Assembly (NCBI GenBank): GCA_003427395.1
Contig: BFEA01000051.1
Span: 2,299,176-2,323,718, forward strand
DNA length: 24,543 nt
DNA from: Chara braunii
Lineage: Eukaryota; Streptophyta; Charophyceae; Charales; Characeae
Direction: 5' to 3'
A model generated the notes under the pieces. That model was not told the DNA's origin. It saw nothing but the letters and a program-made list of their open reading frames with translations, and searched no databases. Below, piece after piece: positions 1-10,583 of the stretch (the first letter of the stretch is position 1; each line of letters begins with the position of its first letter). A program made the position numbers and the translations under genes.

Positions 1-580
1 TTGAACGAAATAAGTGGGATAGGGGGAAATGAATATTGCAGAAAAGGCAAGGAAAAAGGGGGGGGAAAATAGCATGCAGGGAAGGCTGGCAGAACAGGAT
101 CTCGCGAGGAAAATAACTCAGCCTCTGAGCAAGCTAGTGCCTGTGTTGTGGGTGCAGGTTCGCCTATGCGATGGGCACGGCTGCTGGCGGACGAAATCCC
201 GAAGCCGCTCTGCGTGAGACAACCTAGCCTGCAGGGACCGGTCCTGTGCCACTTACATATACACTCACTGCTCCTGGATTCAGTGGCGGCAGATCCTCCG
301 AGGGACTCCTTCCCGCAGGGTAAGTTCGTTTATTCTCCTTCGCCGATCTTAGTTCCTAAGCCCACCACCGTAGATCTTGAGAACTATTGAAAATCTAGTT
401 TTGAGAAAGTAAGTCTGCTGACAAAACTGAAGATCCACGTAGTAGCATTCTCTGCAAAACAGTTGGATTGAAGTGACTTAAGAGTCCCGGTGTCTTGTCA
501 ACTGCTTAGGTGATTGTTGAATCGGAAACCACCGAATAGGTACCAACTGCAAGAGCCGGAGTACGACAGTTGCGAGATGG
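1..580. other. Intergenic sequence, no recognisable gene
   Basis: I see no protein with family resemblance in any frame and no RNA gene. Short open frames near 29-217 and 148-390 have no domain-like pattern. The stretch 130-330 is relatively GC-rich and could be an exon or a degenerate transposon piece, but nothing supports either. Confidence 0.4.
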
Positions 581-642
581 TACGCCGCTCCAATTCTAGC
601 GGACGTCCTGATACGCCGCCCCAATTTTAACGGACGTCCTGA
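581..642. repeat. 31-bp imperfect tandem repeat, two copies
   Basis: The unit beginning TACGCCGC and ending GGACGTCCTGA occurs at 581-611 and 612-642 with a few substitutions. A partial third echo (AGGACGCC) follows. No function is evident. Confidence 0.85.
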
Positions 643-774
643 AGGACGCCTTATACTTTTTGGCCGGCTTGGAGATCGAGATGATCTCGAATCGTGAACA
701 CCGGGGCGGTAGCAGATCCGAACCGTAGACTCTCCCCACGCCATGAGAGCTGCCGAGAGAGTGGGCGTTGGACT

Positions 775-777
<3 letters not shown>

Positions 778-816
<39 letters not shown>

Positions 817-818
817 AA
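778..818. repeat. T32A9 homopolymer junction
   Basis: A run of 32 T (778-809) is followed directly by 9 A (810-818). A long T run on the + strand is what a minus-strand retroposon tail would look like, but no recognisable element body flanks it. Homopolymers this long are also prone to length errors. Confidence 0.8.
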
Positions 819-1870
819 GGAGAACTAATCATGTCATATTACAAAACAAGGAAAGCGCTTGGACGCAGGAGCGCACGCCGGTCCGTCCTCAGGAAAGCGC
901 ATTGGCTTGCGCCGTCGTGCGGCGCACGAGTTACCATTGTAATTCTTACGCCATAGCCATCCTCCCCATCCGTTTGGATGACGGAAGGGGAAACGGAGCA
1001 GTCCATCTCAAACCCGACGAGGATTCATGCCGCTGGGTAGGATTGACCGTGTGGTGGCCGGTCCGTGCCCAACAATCTGGAGTTCGCTCTCGGCAACTAG
1101 AACGACACACTAATAACCTAGTGTATCAGCGCAGCGGCGAAGGGCGCTCCGCTACAGCAGCACTGTGGAGTTTGGAATCGATTTACTGTGGTGACTCTCA
1201 TTGGGAATGCTACACTGTTCCCCCATTGGTCAGGCCTTCGACAGGTCAGGTATCATTTCATTCCGCGCTTCACTTATAACCCAGAGGCTACCCTAAACCC
1301 TTCCCTTATATGGAAACCTTAGGGTGTTTGATTTGCTCGTCTCCAGGCGGTAAAAATAATTTCTTTTCCTTTCCTTAATTAGTAAACGTAACCTTCAGCT
1401 ACACCACGTCTCAACAAAGGCGCGTAGTTACAAAATTCCCTCGTTACCCCCAAGCCGGCTTTTCTTTCTCTTCGATTTTCCGATTCGTCTAGTATCTCTG
1501 TATTTCCCTTCTTACCCCTATTTTCGTAAGAGGGACTGTTGTCGCTGTTTTGCCGTCCCCAGGCTACAAGTCCCGTCTCTTTCTCTTTGCCTTAATTAGT
1601 AATACCCAATCTTCGAATATCTCCGCCTCCAACACTGGTAGTTTAGGTATAAGACTTGTCACGTCATTGCCCCTGATTCCCCCTTTTTAGGTTGTTATTT
1701 TATTTTAGAAGTTTACCAATAATTCTCGCGATACCCCTACTCGATACTTCCAGTCTCAACTCTCAATTCTATCTCGATAATAAAACGACCTCCTTTGCTC
1801 CTTTCTTTTCCAGCACTACTGTTCATTGTCCCGCTGTCTCGAGATTCCGCGGCACGATCTACAAGTGCGC
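819..1870. other. Unassigned sequence before the LINE, possibly partly its 5' region
   Basis: No protein or RNA family is recognisable. From about 1300 onward the + strand becomes pyrimidine-rich (many TTTC, CCCC and TTCC runs). An open frame at 902-1279 has no domain pattern. A full-length LINE with a complete ORF1 normally has a 5' UTR of several hundred bases, so the right part of this stretch could belong to it; that is inference, and I found no convincing 5' boundary. Confidence 0.3.
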
Positions 1871-2062
1871 CATCTCACCGACCTATTTTCGAACAATTTC
1901 TTTCATTTTCCCGTCCAATCCCCCCCGTCAGGTATCTATTTCGACAACACATTCTTTCTTGTGTGTCATCTCTCCGGCCTATTTTCGCGGAACTTCTTTC
2001 CTTTTCCTGCCCATTCCCCCCCCGTCAAATATCTATTTCGACAAAACATTCTTTCTTGTTTC
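1871..2062. repeat. 96-bp tandem repeat, two diverged copies
   Basis: The block starting CATCTC(A/T)CCGGCCTATTTTCG recurs exactly 96 bases later (1871-1966 and 1967-2062). Both copies contain a C-run and end near TATTTCGACAA-ACATTCTTTCTTG. They sit about 0.5 kb before LINE ORF1. Tandem monomers in the 5' UTR act as promoters in some L1 families, so a promoter role is possible but unproven. Confidence 0.8.
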
Positions 2063-2536
2063 CTTGCTCCTCCCATTACTCTTACTCATCGATATATCGG
2101 GACCTGGCGACACAATATACTAGTACGTCATCTCCTAGTCCCTGCTCCAAACGTGGAATTCGTATACTTCACATCCAATGATATTCGATCTCTCGCGTAT
2201 TGTTGGAACTTTTTATCTCGACACAGGTAATCCACCCAGATATACCCATTGCCCGCCCTCCGGCGTACTCACCCGCTTGTCTTGCTCACCGCCCTAAGTG
2301 CGCATATCAATCCGCCTTCTCTATTACTGTAACACTCTCCTGCGTGAAAACACACGCCAGAGTACACCCGTCCTATCCAACCACAGCCACTACTGGAGCA
2401 CGTGCATAATCAGATGAGCTACGAAACCAGGCCTCGGGACAATCATTAGCAGTACAATACGTGGCTTAGATAATTGACCATTCAAACAAATAGTGGAATT
2501 GAACTCAAAGCTTCTTACCGTTTGGAGTCTGGCTAG
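2063..2536. other. Probable LINE 5' leader
   Basis: This stretch lies between the tandem repeat and the first ATG of ORF1. It has no recognisable coding content and is most simply read as the untranslated leader of the LINE. No promoter or initiator motif could be assigned. Confidence 0.35.
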
Positions 2537-4690
2537 ATGGGGGATGCAGGCATGGATACCACCTGCGCTCTGGAAGAGCAGGCACGGGTGGGACTCCCTG
2601 CAGCAGATCCTCCTCTGCCCTCCGAAGAGGAAACAAGTTGCCTGGCAGACATGGTTGGGGGATGGTATCTGGACCACATCAATCAGGATGTGTCAGAATA
2701 CATAGAGGCTACCGTAGACGAGGAGGACAGTTGCATGGTAATTCGCCCCAATGAGACCATCAAAGCAGTCGAGGAAGAATTCCTCAAGACCATGGGCGTG
2801 GCGGTTCTCTTCCAGGGGGAGGCGAAGAATATGACGAACGATAAGAAAATAGATTTGATTCGTTCGTTAGAAAACGCCCTCCTCCCAGAGGAGAAGCTAG
2901 CAATGCACAGAGGTCTCACACACATTGAGAGTAAGACTCAGCTTACATACATTGGCAAAGTACCGGAAATTGTTGAATGGATGATTGACAATGGAATGCA
3001 GCGATTTGTGAACAAAGGGAAAACTTATAAGATATTATTCAGATCGTGGATGCCGAAAGTGGAGTGGGTTCAACAAAGGGAAGAAGAGAAAAGGAACACC
3101 TATTGGGTTATGGCCCTTAGGTTTCCCATCAATGCTTCCTTCTACATCAAGTCAGGGATCGAGAAGGTGATGAGTAAAGTTATTAAGGAATTTGACCCAG
3201 TCAAGGATCCTGTGGATCCAAGGCTGGGCAACCTTAAATACCAGCTTCATCCGGAGGCAGAGACGAAATACGTCCGCTCTCTTAAAGTCTTCAACGACAA
3301 TGAACTGCTGACGGGAGATTTGGTGAACAGCAGAACCCCCTGGTGCAGTGGATGCAGACGCTTCCTTCGTCTACCAGACAAATGTATCTACGCAGGGGGC
3401 AATGACTCATCAGACGGACCAAAGTTAGTCTTGCCAGATCCTAGACAGAACAGCTCCCTCAAAGGGGGTCTGGGATAGGGCACAATTCCTGGACTGAGAT
3501 CACCTGCACACACAAAAATGGTACCCACCACTACAAGAAATCCACCTGCCCAGCAAGACACAAGACAGAATGCAATTCCCTACCAGCGACAGGACCCCCG
3601 GACTCAGTCCAGGGGCAAAGGGCTCCGACCCTTAAACAATGGGACAGGGTCGCAGGGCAAGGGGGGAAAAGGGCAAGCGGGATGGGGACAATACACCCCA
3701 TCTCGGTTGGGCACCACCCCGACGTTTATACTCTCCACAGATATACGCACCACTAAAGGAAATGCCAAAGTAGCCTGGCATCAAAAGTTGCAAGAGTGGA
3801 AGGGTTCCGTTGCTACAAACAGTGGCGGGTCAGCCCAAGGGGCCTCAACAGAGAAAGGAAACTCATCCCAGGCGGGGACAGGTTCCAACAGGACAGGGAC
3901 TGTCCCTACGTCGATGGCAGTGGACAAACACCTCAGAACAGCCTCCCCAAAGAGAACCAAGGACCAAGCTTTTGGGGAAGATGGTTCTGGTGGTCCCACA
4001 GTCGGGAAACCCCAAGCAGCAGGCAACACAGCCACAGCGGCAGGCATAGCAATTCCGCTACTATGTAAGAATACTAACCAGGGTCCCTTTATTTTACTGC
4101 AGGTAAACGAGCTGGGAGGCTATAACATCCCATACGGCTCACTGGACAGCCCCCCGGACCCCATGACTATGTACAGAATAGGACAGCAGCTGGTGGAAGG
4201 CAAATTTGCGGTCAGACCCATCCCTGATCACCCGATGATTAACTTTAACAAAATCGGGGCATCTGGAAAAATCTATCCCATCACCGCCCTATGTCTAGAC
4301 GCGACCCTCCTCTCGGGGGTAGACCCCAAGAAAGCAGGGGAAGGGTTCTACTGGGCCCCCGCTACTTGGTTCAAAGCCAATAGCGAGGAGCACGAAATCC
4401 CTGTGCTAGGGGACGGTATTCATGGAGAAATCGTGACCGAGATCAACGATATTCTGAAAGGAGAAAGGAAACTCTTCTCCTGCTCCTTTGCAGAAGCCCT
4501 CAGGGTCCCATGGGATCCAACTATGCTCCATCCAGCAGCCTCGTCAAAGGCGGCCATCCAAAACAAGGCGCCATCCGGGGTAACGGATGACCTCTATAAT
4601 TTGGGTGACCTCCTGGAATATAAGAGGCCTCGTAGACTGCAACAGGAAGCACAGAAGGGCAAGACTCAAAGCATGGATACATCAGAGTAA
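2537..4690 (+). pseudogene. LINE ORF1 protein (nucleic-acid-binding), interrupted by one in-frame TAG
   Basis: ORF1 proteins of L1-type LINEs bind element RNA and help assemble the retrotransposition particle. The frame from ATG 2537 runs to TAG 3476-3478 and continues in the same frame to the final stop at 4688-4690 (717 codons plus stop). Codons about 134-225 show the pattern of the plant DUF4283/RRM-like domain: a hydrophobic strand, then LFRSWMPKVEW, then a YWVMALRFP strand. A Cys cluster follows at residues 270, 273 and 283, resembling a degenerate zinc knuckle. After the stop comes a long Gln/Gly/Thr-rich low-complexity linker and then a globular segment (about 4070-4480) of unknown fold. 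The last 104 bases overlap ORF2 in another frame. The domain call is by pattern only. Confidence 0.8.
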
Positions 4691-7600
4691 AGCCCAGATG
4701 GTTCTCCTACAGGAAACCAAACTTAACGCGGAAAGGATAAGCGAGATTGGGGAATGGTGGTCGGGACCGCAGATTTGGTCGCCCGTGGATGGCACCAAAG
4801 GCGGAACCGCCATCCTGATCCATAATTCACTTAGTCAGTCTGTCTCAGATGTACAGACAGATGTTGAAGGCCACTGGGCCAAAACTTCCATAACAGTGGG
4901 AAGCCAAACATGGTGCATAATCTCAGTGTATGCACCAGCAGATCATGCCACCAAAACCAGCTTTTTCCAAACCTTGAGCAGCAGCATCCCCAACACTGAA
5001 TACCTAGTGGTAGGTGGTGATTAGAACACAATTATCAACGAAGGATTAGACTCTACCACTCCACTGTCCCATCCCTCAGAATCGCTGAGGTTGAATGAGT
5101 TAATAATGAAAAATGGTTTGTATGATCCCTTTCGTACACAACATCCCACTGAACAAATATTCAGTTGGGTCTCCTCGAACTCCCAGACTAACCGGGAAGT
5201 TAGAAGACGGCTAGACATGATATTTGTCAGTGAGAAAGTGGCCGAACTGGTTTCCAAGTCGGAAATCACTCCGGATCCACTATCAGATCATAAACTTGTC
5301 TCCCTAATATTAAACATGGAAACAAGCATTGAGAAGGGGAAGGGTACCTTCAAGCTTAATATGCAGATTATGGATGACCCGGATATGGTCGAGTGGGTCT
5401 ACTCCTTTTGGGAAGAATGGAGATCCTCAACCCGCCTTTACCCCGATCCGGGGGACTGGTTGGACAAGGGACTTCATTTGATGTTCGCCTTCTTACAAAC
5501 GATATCCAGAGTCAAAGCGGTAAACAGGAAATATAAAGAAATAAAATTGAAACGCAATGTTGAATTTGCAGAAAAACAAATGGGCATATACTCGTTTTCG
5601 GACGAGTATTGGTCCATGAGAAGATCTCAATGGCTTCAGGAATGGAGAGATCTGCAAATCTCCAGGCATGAATCATGGTCCCGCTTCAGACTAGTTGAGG
5701 ATATTATATCTAAAGACCGGACGAACAGCAAGACCTTTGCAGTCAAAAGAGAGAGCAATTCCTCCTTGACTATAAAGGAATTAACACACCCCTTCACACC
5801 TTCAGCCCCCAAGGCACAGGACTCAGCCACTATTAGCAACTATGGGAGGCTATTCTATGAGAAGTTGCTTACGACAGAAAAATATCATTTAGAACCTCTG
5901 GTCCCCCCCGAGTTGGAACACCTCCTATGGGACTCTACTAACCAATTAATTTCAACTGAAGAACATGAAGAATTGGACCAGCCCATTACACTACCGGAAT
6001 TAACAGCAGCTATGAAAAGTACGGCCAGGGGGAAATGCCCTGGCCCGGACGGTTTTCCCGTTGAATTTTTTGATAACTTTTGGCCCCTATTGGGCCCAGA
6101 TCTACTCCGAATATTTAATAACATCTTAATAAATAAGAATTTGGGGGAAAGAACGACGAAAGGTGTCATGGCCCTTCTATGTAAGAAAGGAGACCGGGCA
6201 CATGTTAGAAATTACCGCCCAATCTCCCTTCTTAATGTAGCAGGTAAAATATTAGCCAAGACACTCTCTAGAAGACTGACACCCTTCATGAACAGACTAG
6301 TAGCCCCGGACCAGTCTCGCTTTGTCCCGGGCAGGCTCGTCTTAGATAATGTTATTACAGTCTCACAAGCGATCGATATTATTAATTATAAGGACTCTAA
6401 TACAACGATTATCCTAATTGACTTTGAAAAAACATACGATAGGGTAAATTGGAGATTTGTCAAAACAGTCCTGCAAAGAATTGGCCTGGGACGTAACTTC
6501 AATTCTTGGGTTAAAGCACTTTACCACGGTTCTCATGGGAGGATAGTGGTGAATGGTTTCATATCCAGCTCCTTCACTGTTACCAGATCCCTAAGGCAAG
6601 GATGCCCCCTAGCCCCATCCTTGTTCGTCATTCAAATAGAAGTCCTCTTGAATATGATCCGGTCGCATAAAGATTACCGAGGGTTGAGGGTCTCCCCTCA
6701 GTACGAATTAAAGATCTCAGCATTGGCTGACGATTTTTCTGCAATCACAGAAAACTCTAGGGCCTCTCTTTCTGCCCTCAAGCAGTGTCTCTCAACCTAT
6801 GAGACCGCATCGGAAATGAAGATTGGTTGGAACAAATCCACGACCCTCACAGCTAATAACGCGAGTTTGGCAATAGACCTTGGCATTAAATCCACAGCGA
6901 ACACGGACTCAGAACGTTACCTTGGGGTCTTAGTCTCCTTCGGGGACTGCAAAGACGCACAGGCTAGCATCCTAGAGAGCTGGATCAGGGACGAATGCAC
7001 TAGGAGGTCCAAACGTTCAGGCTCATCCCTCTTCGAAAGGGCCCTGATCGCCAACTGTGCCATACTGTCAACAATGTGGTACACCTTATCCATCATAGCA
7101 ATTAGCCCGAGTTCAGCAAGGCTGATTAGACAGCTACTCACTCGCTATATTTGGAAGGGGGACTCTAATGTCCCCGCATGCATAAGCAAAGTGGCATGGT
7201 GGAAACTAATTGAAAAAAAATCTCATGGGGGTCTGGGTCTCCTGGACCCTGAGTTCCAGAATGACGCACTGTTGGCAAAATGGCCGGTTAAACTTCTCAC
7301 CTCGGAGGCAAATCAGTCGTGAATGATTCTTGCGCAGACTATACTATGCAAGGATTGGGATCTGACTGATCCAGAGTCTGTCTGGCAGGCTCTACTCCTC
7401 CACCCCCTTGTTTCATCAGTAAAATCCCCTACTTGGTCCCCCATCCTGAAAGCATGGAGTAGAATCCTACCGTACACAGTATCCCACCCAAAGACTAAAG
7501 GAGAAATCCTTGGCACCTGCCTATTCGACAACCCTGCCATCAGAAATGACCATGGGTCCCCCTTTTCCGTTGCAAACAGAACTGGGAATTTTGCCAAGAA

Positions 7601-8864
7601 ATTGATGCAGCGGGGGGTATGGCAGATCCGCCACCTGGTTGAGGAGCACAATGGCCAATGGAAAACAGTGGAGCAGCTCAATCACAAGTTGACTGGATTG
7701 AGGAACATTGATAAGAACCTGGAAAGTTTGCAGCAGGCAATACCACAGGAGTGGATCAACAGTCTGAGAGCACAGAGGACCAAATGGCAGAAGGACACTT
7801 GGTGGCGAGAGTCGGGCAAAAAGGAGCGAGTATTCAAGATTGAAACTGCGGAGGACCAGCAGCCCGTGATAGCATCAGTATGGTCCCAGGGTAAGGAATG
7901 CCTTACCAAGCAGCAGAACACGATTACCCCACCCGCAAAAGGTGAGTGGGAAGAGATAAAGATCGTTGAGCAGAGGTACAAGGGCAGCAAGACATTCCTA
8001 CCAGTTCTGGGAGGTACCCCCTACAAGCACTGAAAAGTAGATGCGCTAAGGGTAGGATGGGTAATCTCAGCAGAATCGGCAGCCAACTCCACAGTGCTGA
8101 TCAAAGATTACTCATCCAAATTGGGTTACTCGCTGAGATCGAAAGCATCCACACTACAGGCCAATACCTGGAACACCTGGAAGTCGAAAAATCCAGTCTC
8201 TGAATGGCCATCCCTCAGCAGAAAGTGGGCGGAGTTGTTCATGTCTATGGTTCTCAGTATTATGGAAGTTAAAGTCGCTGGGCTCCAGTGGCTACACATG
8301 CATTCTAGCGTACCGACAGCGGATTGGTGCACCAAGAGAGGGATGGACATCTCCCCACTGTGCCATGTCTGCCCTCATGAATGTTTGGAGGACTCAAGGC
8401 ACTTGCGATGGGAGTGTGTTGTGGCCAGAGGATTTTGGGATTGGGTGGACTCCCTATGGTTTTTCGCATACGGCCCAAGGAAGATATGGACTAAAGAGTT
8501 TATTATGATAGGGAGTAACCAATTGGATAACCAATCCAGAATTGCTATCAAGTTAAGAGCGCTGGGTTTTTGGATCCTGTGGCTAGCCAGGAGGGACAGA
8601 AGATTTAAGGCAAAATTCTGGTCCCCTTCGGCAATCCGCAACAAATTTAAATTCGCAGTGCGCAACCTCATGTGTGCAGAATGGAGGAAGCTGCGTGGGT
8701 CTTCAGATCAGAGGAAGACAGCGCAGCTCAGTTTTATTTCAAGATGGAATGAGGATTTTAAATGGGTCTCATTTTCTCAGCAGGGCAACCTGGTTATTTC
8801 CCGACATTTGTGGGAGGAAACTACCAACTATTTATCCACAGTAGCTATTGAAGATTTTGAGTAA
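4587..8864 (+). pseudogene. LINE ORF2 polyprotein (AP-like endonuclease, reverse transcriptase, zf-RVT) with three in-frame stops
   Basis: ORF2 enzymes nick target DNA and copy element RNA at the nick. From ATG 4587 one frame runs to TAA 8862-8864 (1425 codons plus stop), broken by TAG 5022, TGA 7320 and TGA 8031. The endonuclease motifs are in order: SWNIRG, QETKL, SVYAP, GGD-stop-N, RLDMIFVS and SDHKL. The first stop falls inside the GGDxN catalytic motif. Reverse transcriptase motifs follow: NYRPISLLN, PDQSRFVPGR, IDFEKTYDRVNW (motif A), RQGCPLAPSLF (motif B) and LADD at 6723-6734 (motif C, both Asp kept). The variants R in PDQSR and L before ADD differ from the usual G and Y/F. Near the end, C-x2-C-x9-H-x4-C (8361-8417) is the zf-RVT domain typical of plant LINEs. 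No RNase H domain is visible. Confidence 0.92.
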
Positions 8865-9149
8865 AGGTAATTAGAATAGAGCTAGTCTTCTCCCACCTAG
8901 AGTACCTGACCAACATAGGGGACCAGAACTCATCAGACTACCAGACGGCCTCTGAGAGGTTCTCTATGTTTAGAAGAATTGGAAAGGACACTGGACCTGA
9001 TTTCCAGTCCGTTACTTCTTTCCCAGACTTCGAGGACGCTGGACCTGGTTTCCAGCAATCCGGGTTGAATTGTGGGGTCCCCGGACCCAGTCCATATTAT
9101 TTAATATCATAAAGACAACATCCAAAAAAAAAAAAAAAAAAAAAAAAAA
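8865..9149 (+). other. LINE 3' UTR and poly(A) tail
   Basis: Non-coding sequence after the ORF2 stop, ending in about 26 A residues (9124-9149) followed by N at 9150. It contains two near-identical blocks around CTGGACCTG(A/G)TTTCCAG at about 8990 and 9040. No AATAAA signal is seen immediately before the tail. Confidence 0.75.
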
Positions 9150-9189
9150 NAAGGAAAGAGGAGGCCGGGGACCTCACAATTCAACCCGG
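9060..9189. repeat. 25-bp inverted repeat straddling the LINE poly(A) tail
   Basis: The arm at 9060-9084 (CCGGGTTGAATTG...CCCCGG) is the reverse complement of 9165-9189 with one mismatch. The poly(A) run and the N lie between them. The similarity extends a few bases outward (CCAG-AAT against ATTCTGG). The right arm is therefore an inverted copy of LINE 3' UTR sequence just outside the tail. Confidence 0.85.
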
Positions 9190-9349
9190 AATCTGGTCAT
9201 ATCTGAAGTCAAATGCATACAGGAATCTGGTCATATCTGAAGGAAAGGTGGGCTAACTCTCCCGCTCACTGCCCCCCTCAACAGGGTACAGCTCATCGGG
9301 ACTTTCCCAACGGAATCTGGTCATATCTGAAGTCAAATGCATACAGGAA
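9188..9349. repeat. 38-bp direct repeat plus partial third copy
   Basis: GGAATCTGGTCATATCTGAA and the 18 bases after it occur at 9188-9225 and 9312-9349. The first 19 bases recur at 9222-9240. The copies are identical where they overlap, suggesting recent local duplication. Confidence 0.85.
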
Positions 9350-9377
9350 ACTGCCGGTGAAGGGTTTCAGCTCAAGA

Positions 9378-9539
9378 CGACCTGCGTAGTACCCGAGATC
9401 AGGAGGCAGTGGCGGGCACCACAGACCTCCGCGGATGCATCGGATCATAAGGACGGCACGACCTGCGTAGTACCCGAGATCAGGAGGCAGTGGCGGGCAC
9501 CACAGACCTCCGCGGATGCATCGGATCATAAGGACGGCA
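9378..9539. repeat. Exact 81-bp tandem duplication
   Basis: Bases 9378-9458 and 9459-9539 are identical, beginning CGACCTGCGTAGTACCCGAG and ending GGACGGCA. This produces a duplicated peptide in a chance minus-strand frame. Absence of any difference means either a very recent duplication or an assembly artefact. Confidence 0.92.
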
Positions 9540-9717
9540 TCGCCACATCACTGTCGAAGCCAAGAAGAGGACGAGTGCATCTTCCTCAGAACGCCGCACG
9601 ATGCATCCGTTACTATGGGCGACTTTCTACGGGCCAGATCCCACAGCCCCTATTGTTCATTTCTGACCGTTGATCTTCGTAATCGAGGGTGGAAACGGAA
9701 TAATCCAGGGTAGTGGG

Positions 9718-10040
9718 ATCTGACCCTAAGTGTGCAAAATGAGACTGAATCTTCAGCTAAAAAACGGGACGATACGCCGCCGTATTTTTTGTCTTTCGTG
9801 CATGTGGCGAGTAGTGGAGCGACCACATCACTCTCGAAATGTGAAAAGGACAAAAATGTGGCGAGTGCATCTGCCCATGTTCTGGACGGAAGTTCATTCT
9901 CAGTTTGCACATTTCGACAGTGGTGTCGCTCCACTACTCTCCACATGCGCAAAAGACAAATAAAAAGGCAATGCATCTTTCCATGTTCTAACGGAGGATT
10001 CAGTCTTATTTTGCACATCTGTGAGTAGTGGAGCGAGGCC
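9718..10040. mobile_element. MITE family 1, three joined copies
   Basis: Three diverged copies of a roughly 115-bp element lie end to end and share termini: about 9718-9824 (reverse orientation), 9813-9938 and 9926-10040. Diagnostic pieces are the terminal CGCTCCACTACTC / GAGTAGTGGAGCG, an inner CATGCACAAAAGACAAA-like block, and a CCATGTTCTA block. The element has no coding capacity. The superfamily cannot be assigned. Confidence 0.75.
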
Positions 10041-10045
10041 CCTTC

Positions 10046-10092
10046 TTTCAAACGAAAACAATTCAATGCACCTGAATTGTTTTCGTTTGAAA
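10046..10092. repeat. Perfect 20-bp hairpin
   Basis: Bases 10046-10065 and 10073-10092 are exact reverse complements (TTTCAAACGAAAACAATTCA on the left arm), separated by a 7-base loop. It lies between the joined MITE copies and the isolated MITE copy at 10131. Its role is unknown. Confidence 0.9.
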
Positions 10093-10130
10093 AACAAATG
10101 AAAATCGTTTCGTATCCATAGTGGTGTGGC

Positions 10131-10257
10131 TACGGACCTCGCTCCACTACTCTCGACATGCACAAAAGACAAAAATCATGGCGGTGGATCTTTCCATGTT
10201 CTAGCGAAAGATTCAATCTTATTTTGCAAATTTCGAGAGTGGTGGAGCGAGGCCGTA
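10131..10257. mobile_element. MITE family 1, isolated copy
   Basis: The termini TACGGACCTCGCTCCACTAC at the left and the reverse complement of TACGGCCTCGCTCCACCAC at the right form an inverted repeat of about 25 bp with one indel. The body carries CATGCACAAAAGACAAA and TTTCCATGTTCTAGCGAAAG. This is the cleanest copy from which to define the family. There is no open reading frame of note. Confidence 0.82.
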
Positions 10258-10550
10258 TGCCCTGACACATCAGCCGCCATGCACATCCGGGTTCGGGTCT
10301 CTGAACGCACACCTCTTTTCTTTAAAAAAAGAAAAAAAGGAACGCACACCTGAGGGATGTATCGGAGGATGAATGTAGCCCGGATTCGGCGGAAGGGGCC
10401 TGTTGCAAGTACGCCCTCAGCCGCCACGGCGGTCCGGCGGAGTGCCCGCCCTTTCACCCGCCAATTTCGCAATCAAGCTCCGAGGAGAGGTGTGCGTNTC
10501 AGAAGATGGAGACTGCACTGCGCGAGCCCTACGTTTCAACAAGGCGGCAA

Positions 10551-10583
10551 CATATATACACACACACATATATATATATATAG
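10551..10583 (+). promoter_or_regulatory. CA/TA microsatellite with possible TATA box for PEPCK
   Basis: A mixed ACATATATACACACACACATATATATATATATAG-type tract ends about 200 bases before the PEPCK start codon. The TATATATATATA part (about 10569-10582) is a plausible TATA element, giving a leader of roughly 170-180 bases. This rests only on position and base pattern. Confidence 0.35.

Larger units (their letters stand above)
2537..9149 (+). mobile_element. L1-type non-LTR retrotransposon (LINE), near complete but with nonsense mutations
   Basis: The element carries ORF1, then an overlapping ORF2 with endonuclease, reverse transcriptase and a C-terminal zinc-binding domain, then a 3' UTR and a poly(A) tail (9124-9149). 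This order is that of plant L1-like LINEs. The coding frames are uninterrupted by frameshifts over 6.3 kb, but contain four stop codons (TAG 3476, TAG 5022, TGA 7320, TGA 8031), so this copy should not make full-length proteins. The coordinates cover the coding body and tail; the 5' UTR probably extends upstream. No target-site duplication was found, and the 3' junction contains an N at 9150. Confidence 0.93.

Noticed and set aside
902-1279. 125-codon + strand frame
   Set aside because: No family resemblance, no conserved-looking motif and no partner gene. Chance length in moderately GC-rich DNA.
1288-1300. CCCTAAACCC, a plant telomere-like word
   Set aside because: Only one unit, with no array.
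1692-2230. Three overlapping + strand frames of 128-143 codons
   Set aside because: All three frames are open because of pyrimidine bias and the 96-bp repeat. None has a recognisable domain.
2537-8864. RNA editing restoring the LINE reading frames
   Set aside because: U-to-C editing in land plants is organellar. A nuclear LINE with scattered nonsense codons is more simply a decaying copy.
9293-9529. Minus-strand frame with a repeated peptide
   Set aside because: The peptide repeat simply reflects the exact 81-bp DNA duplication (81 is divisible by 3).
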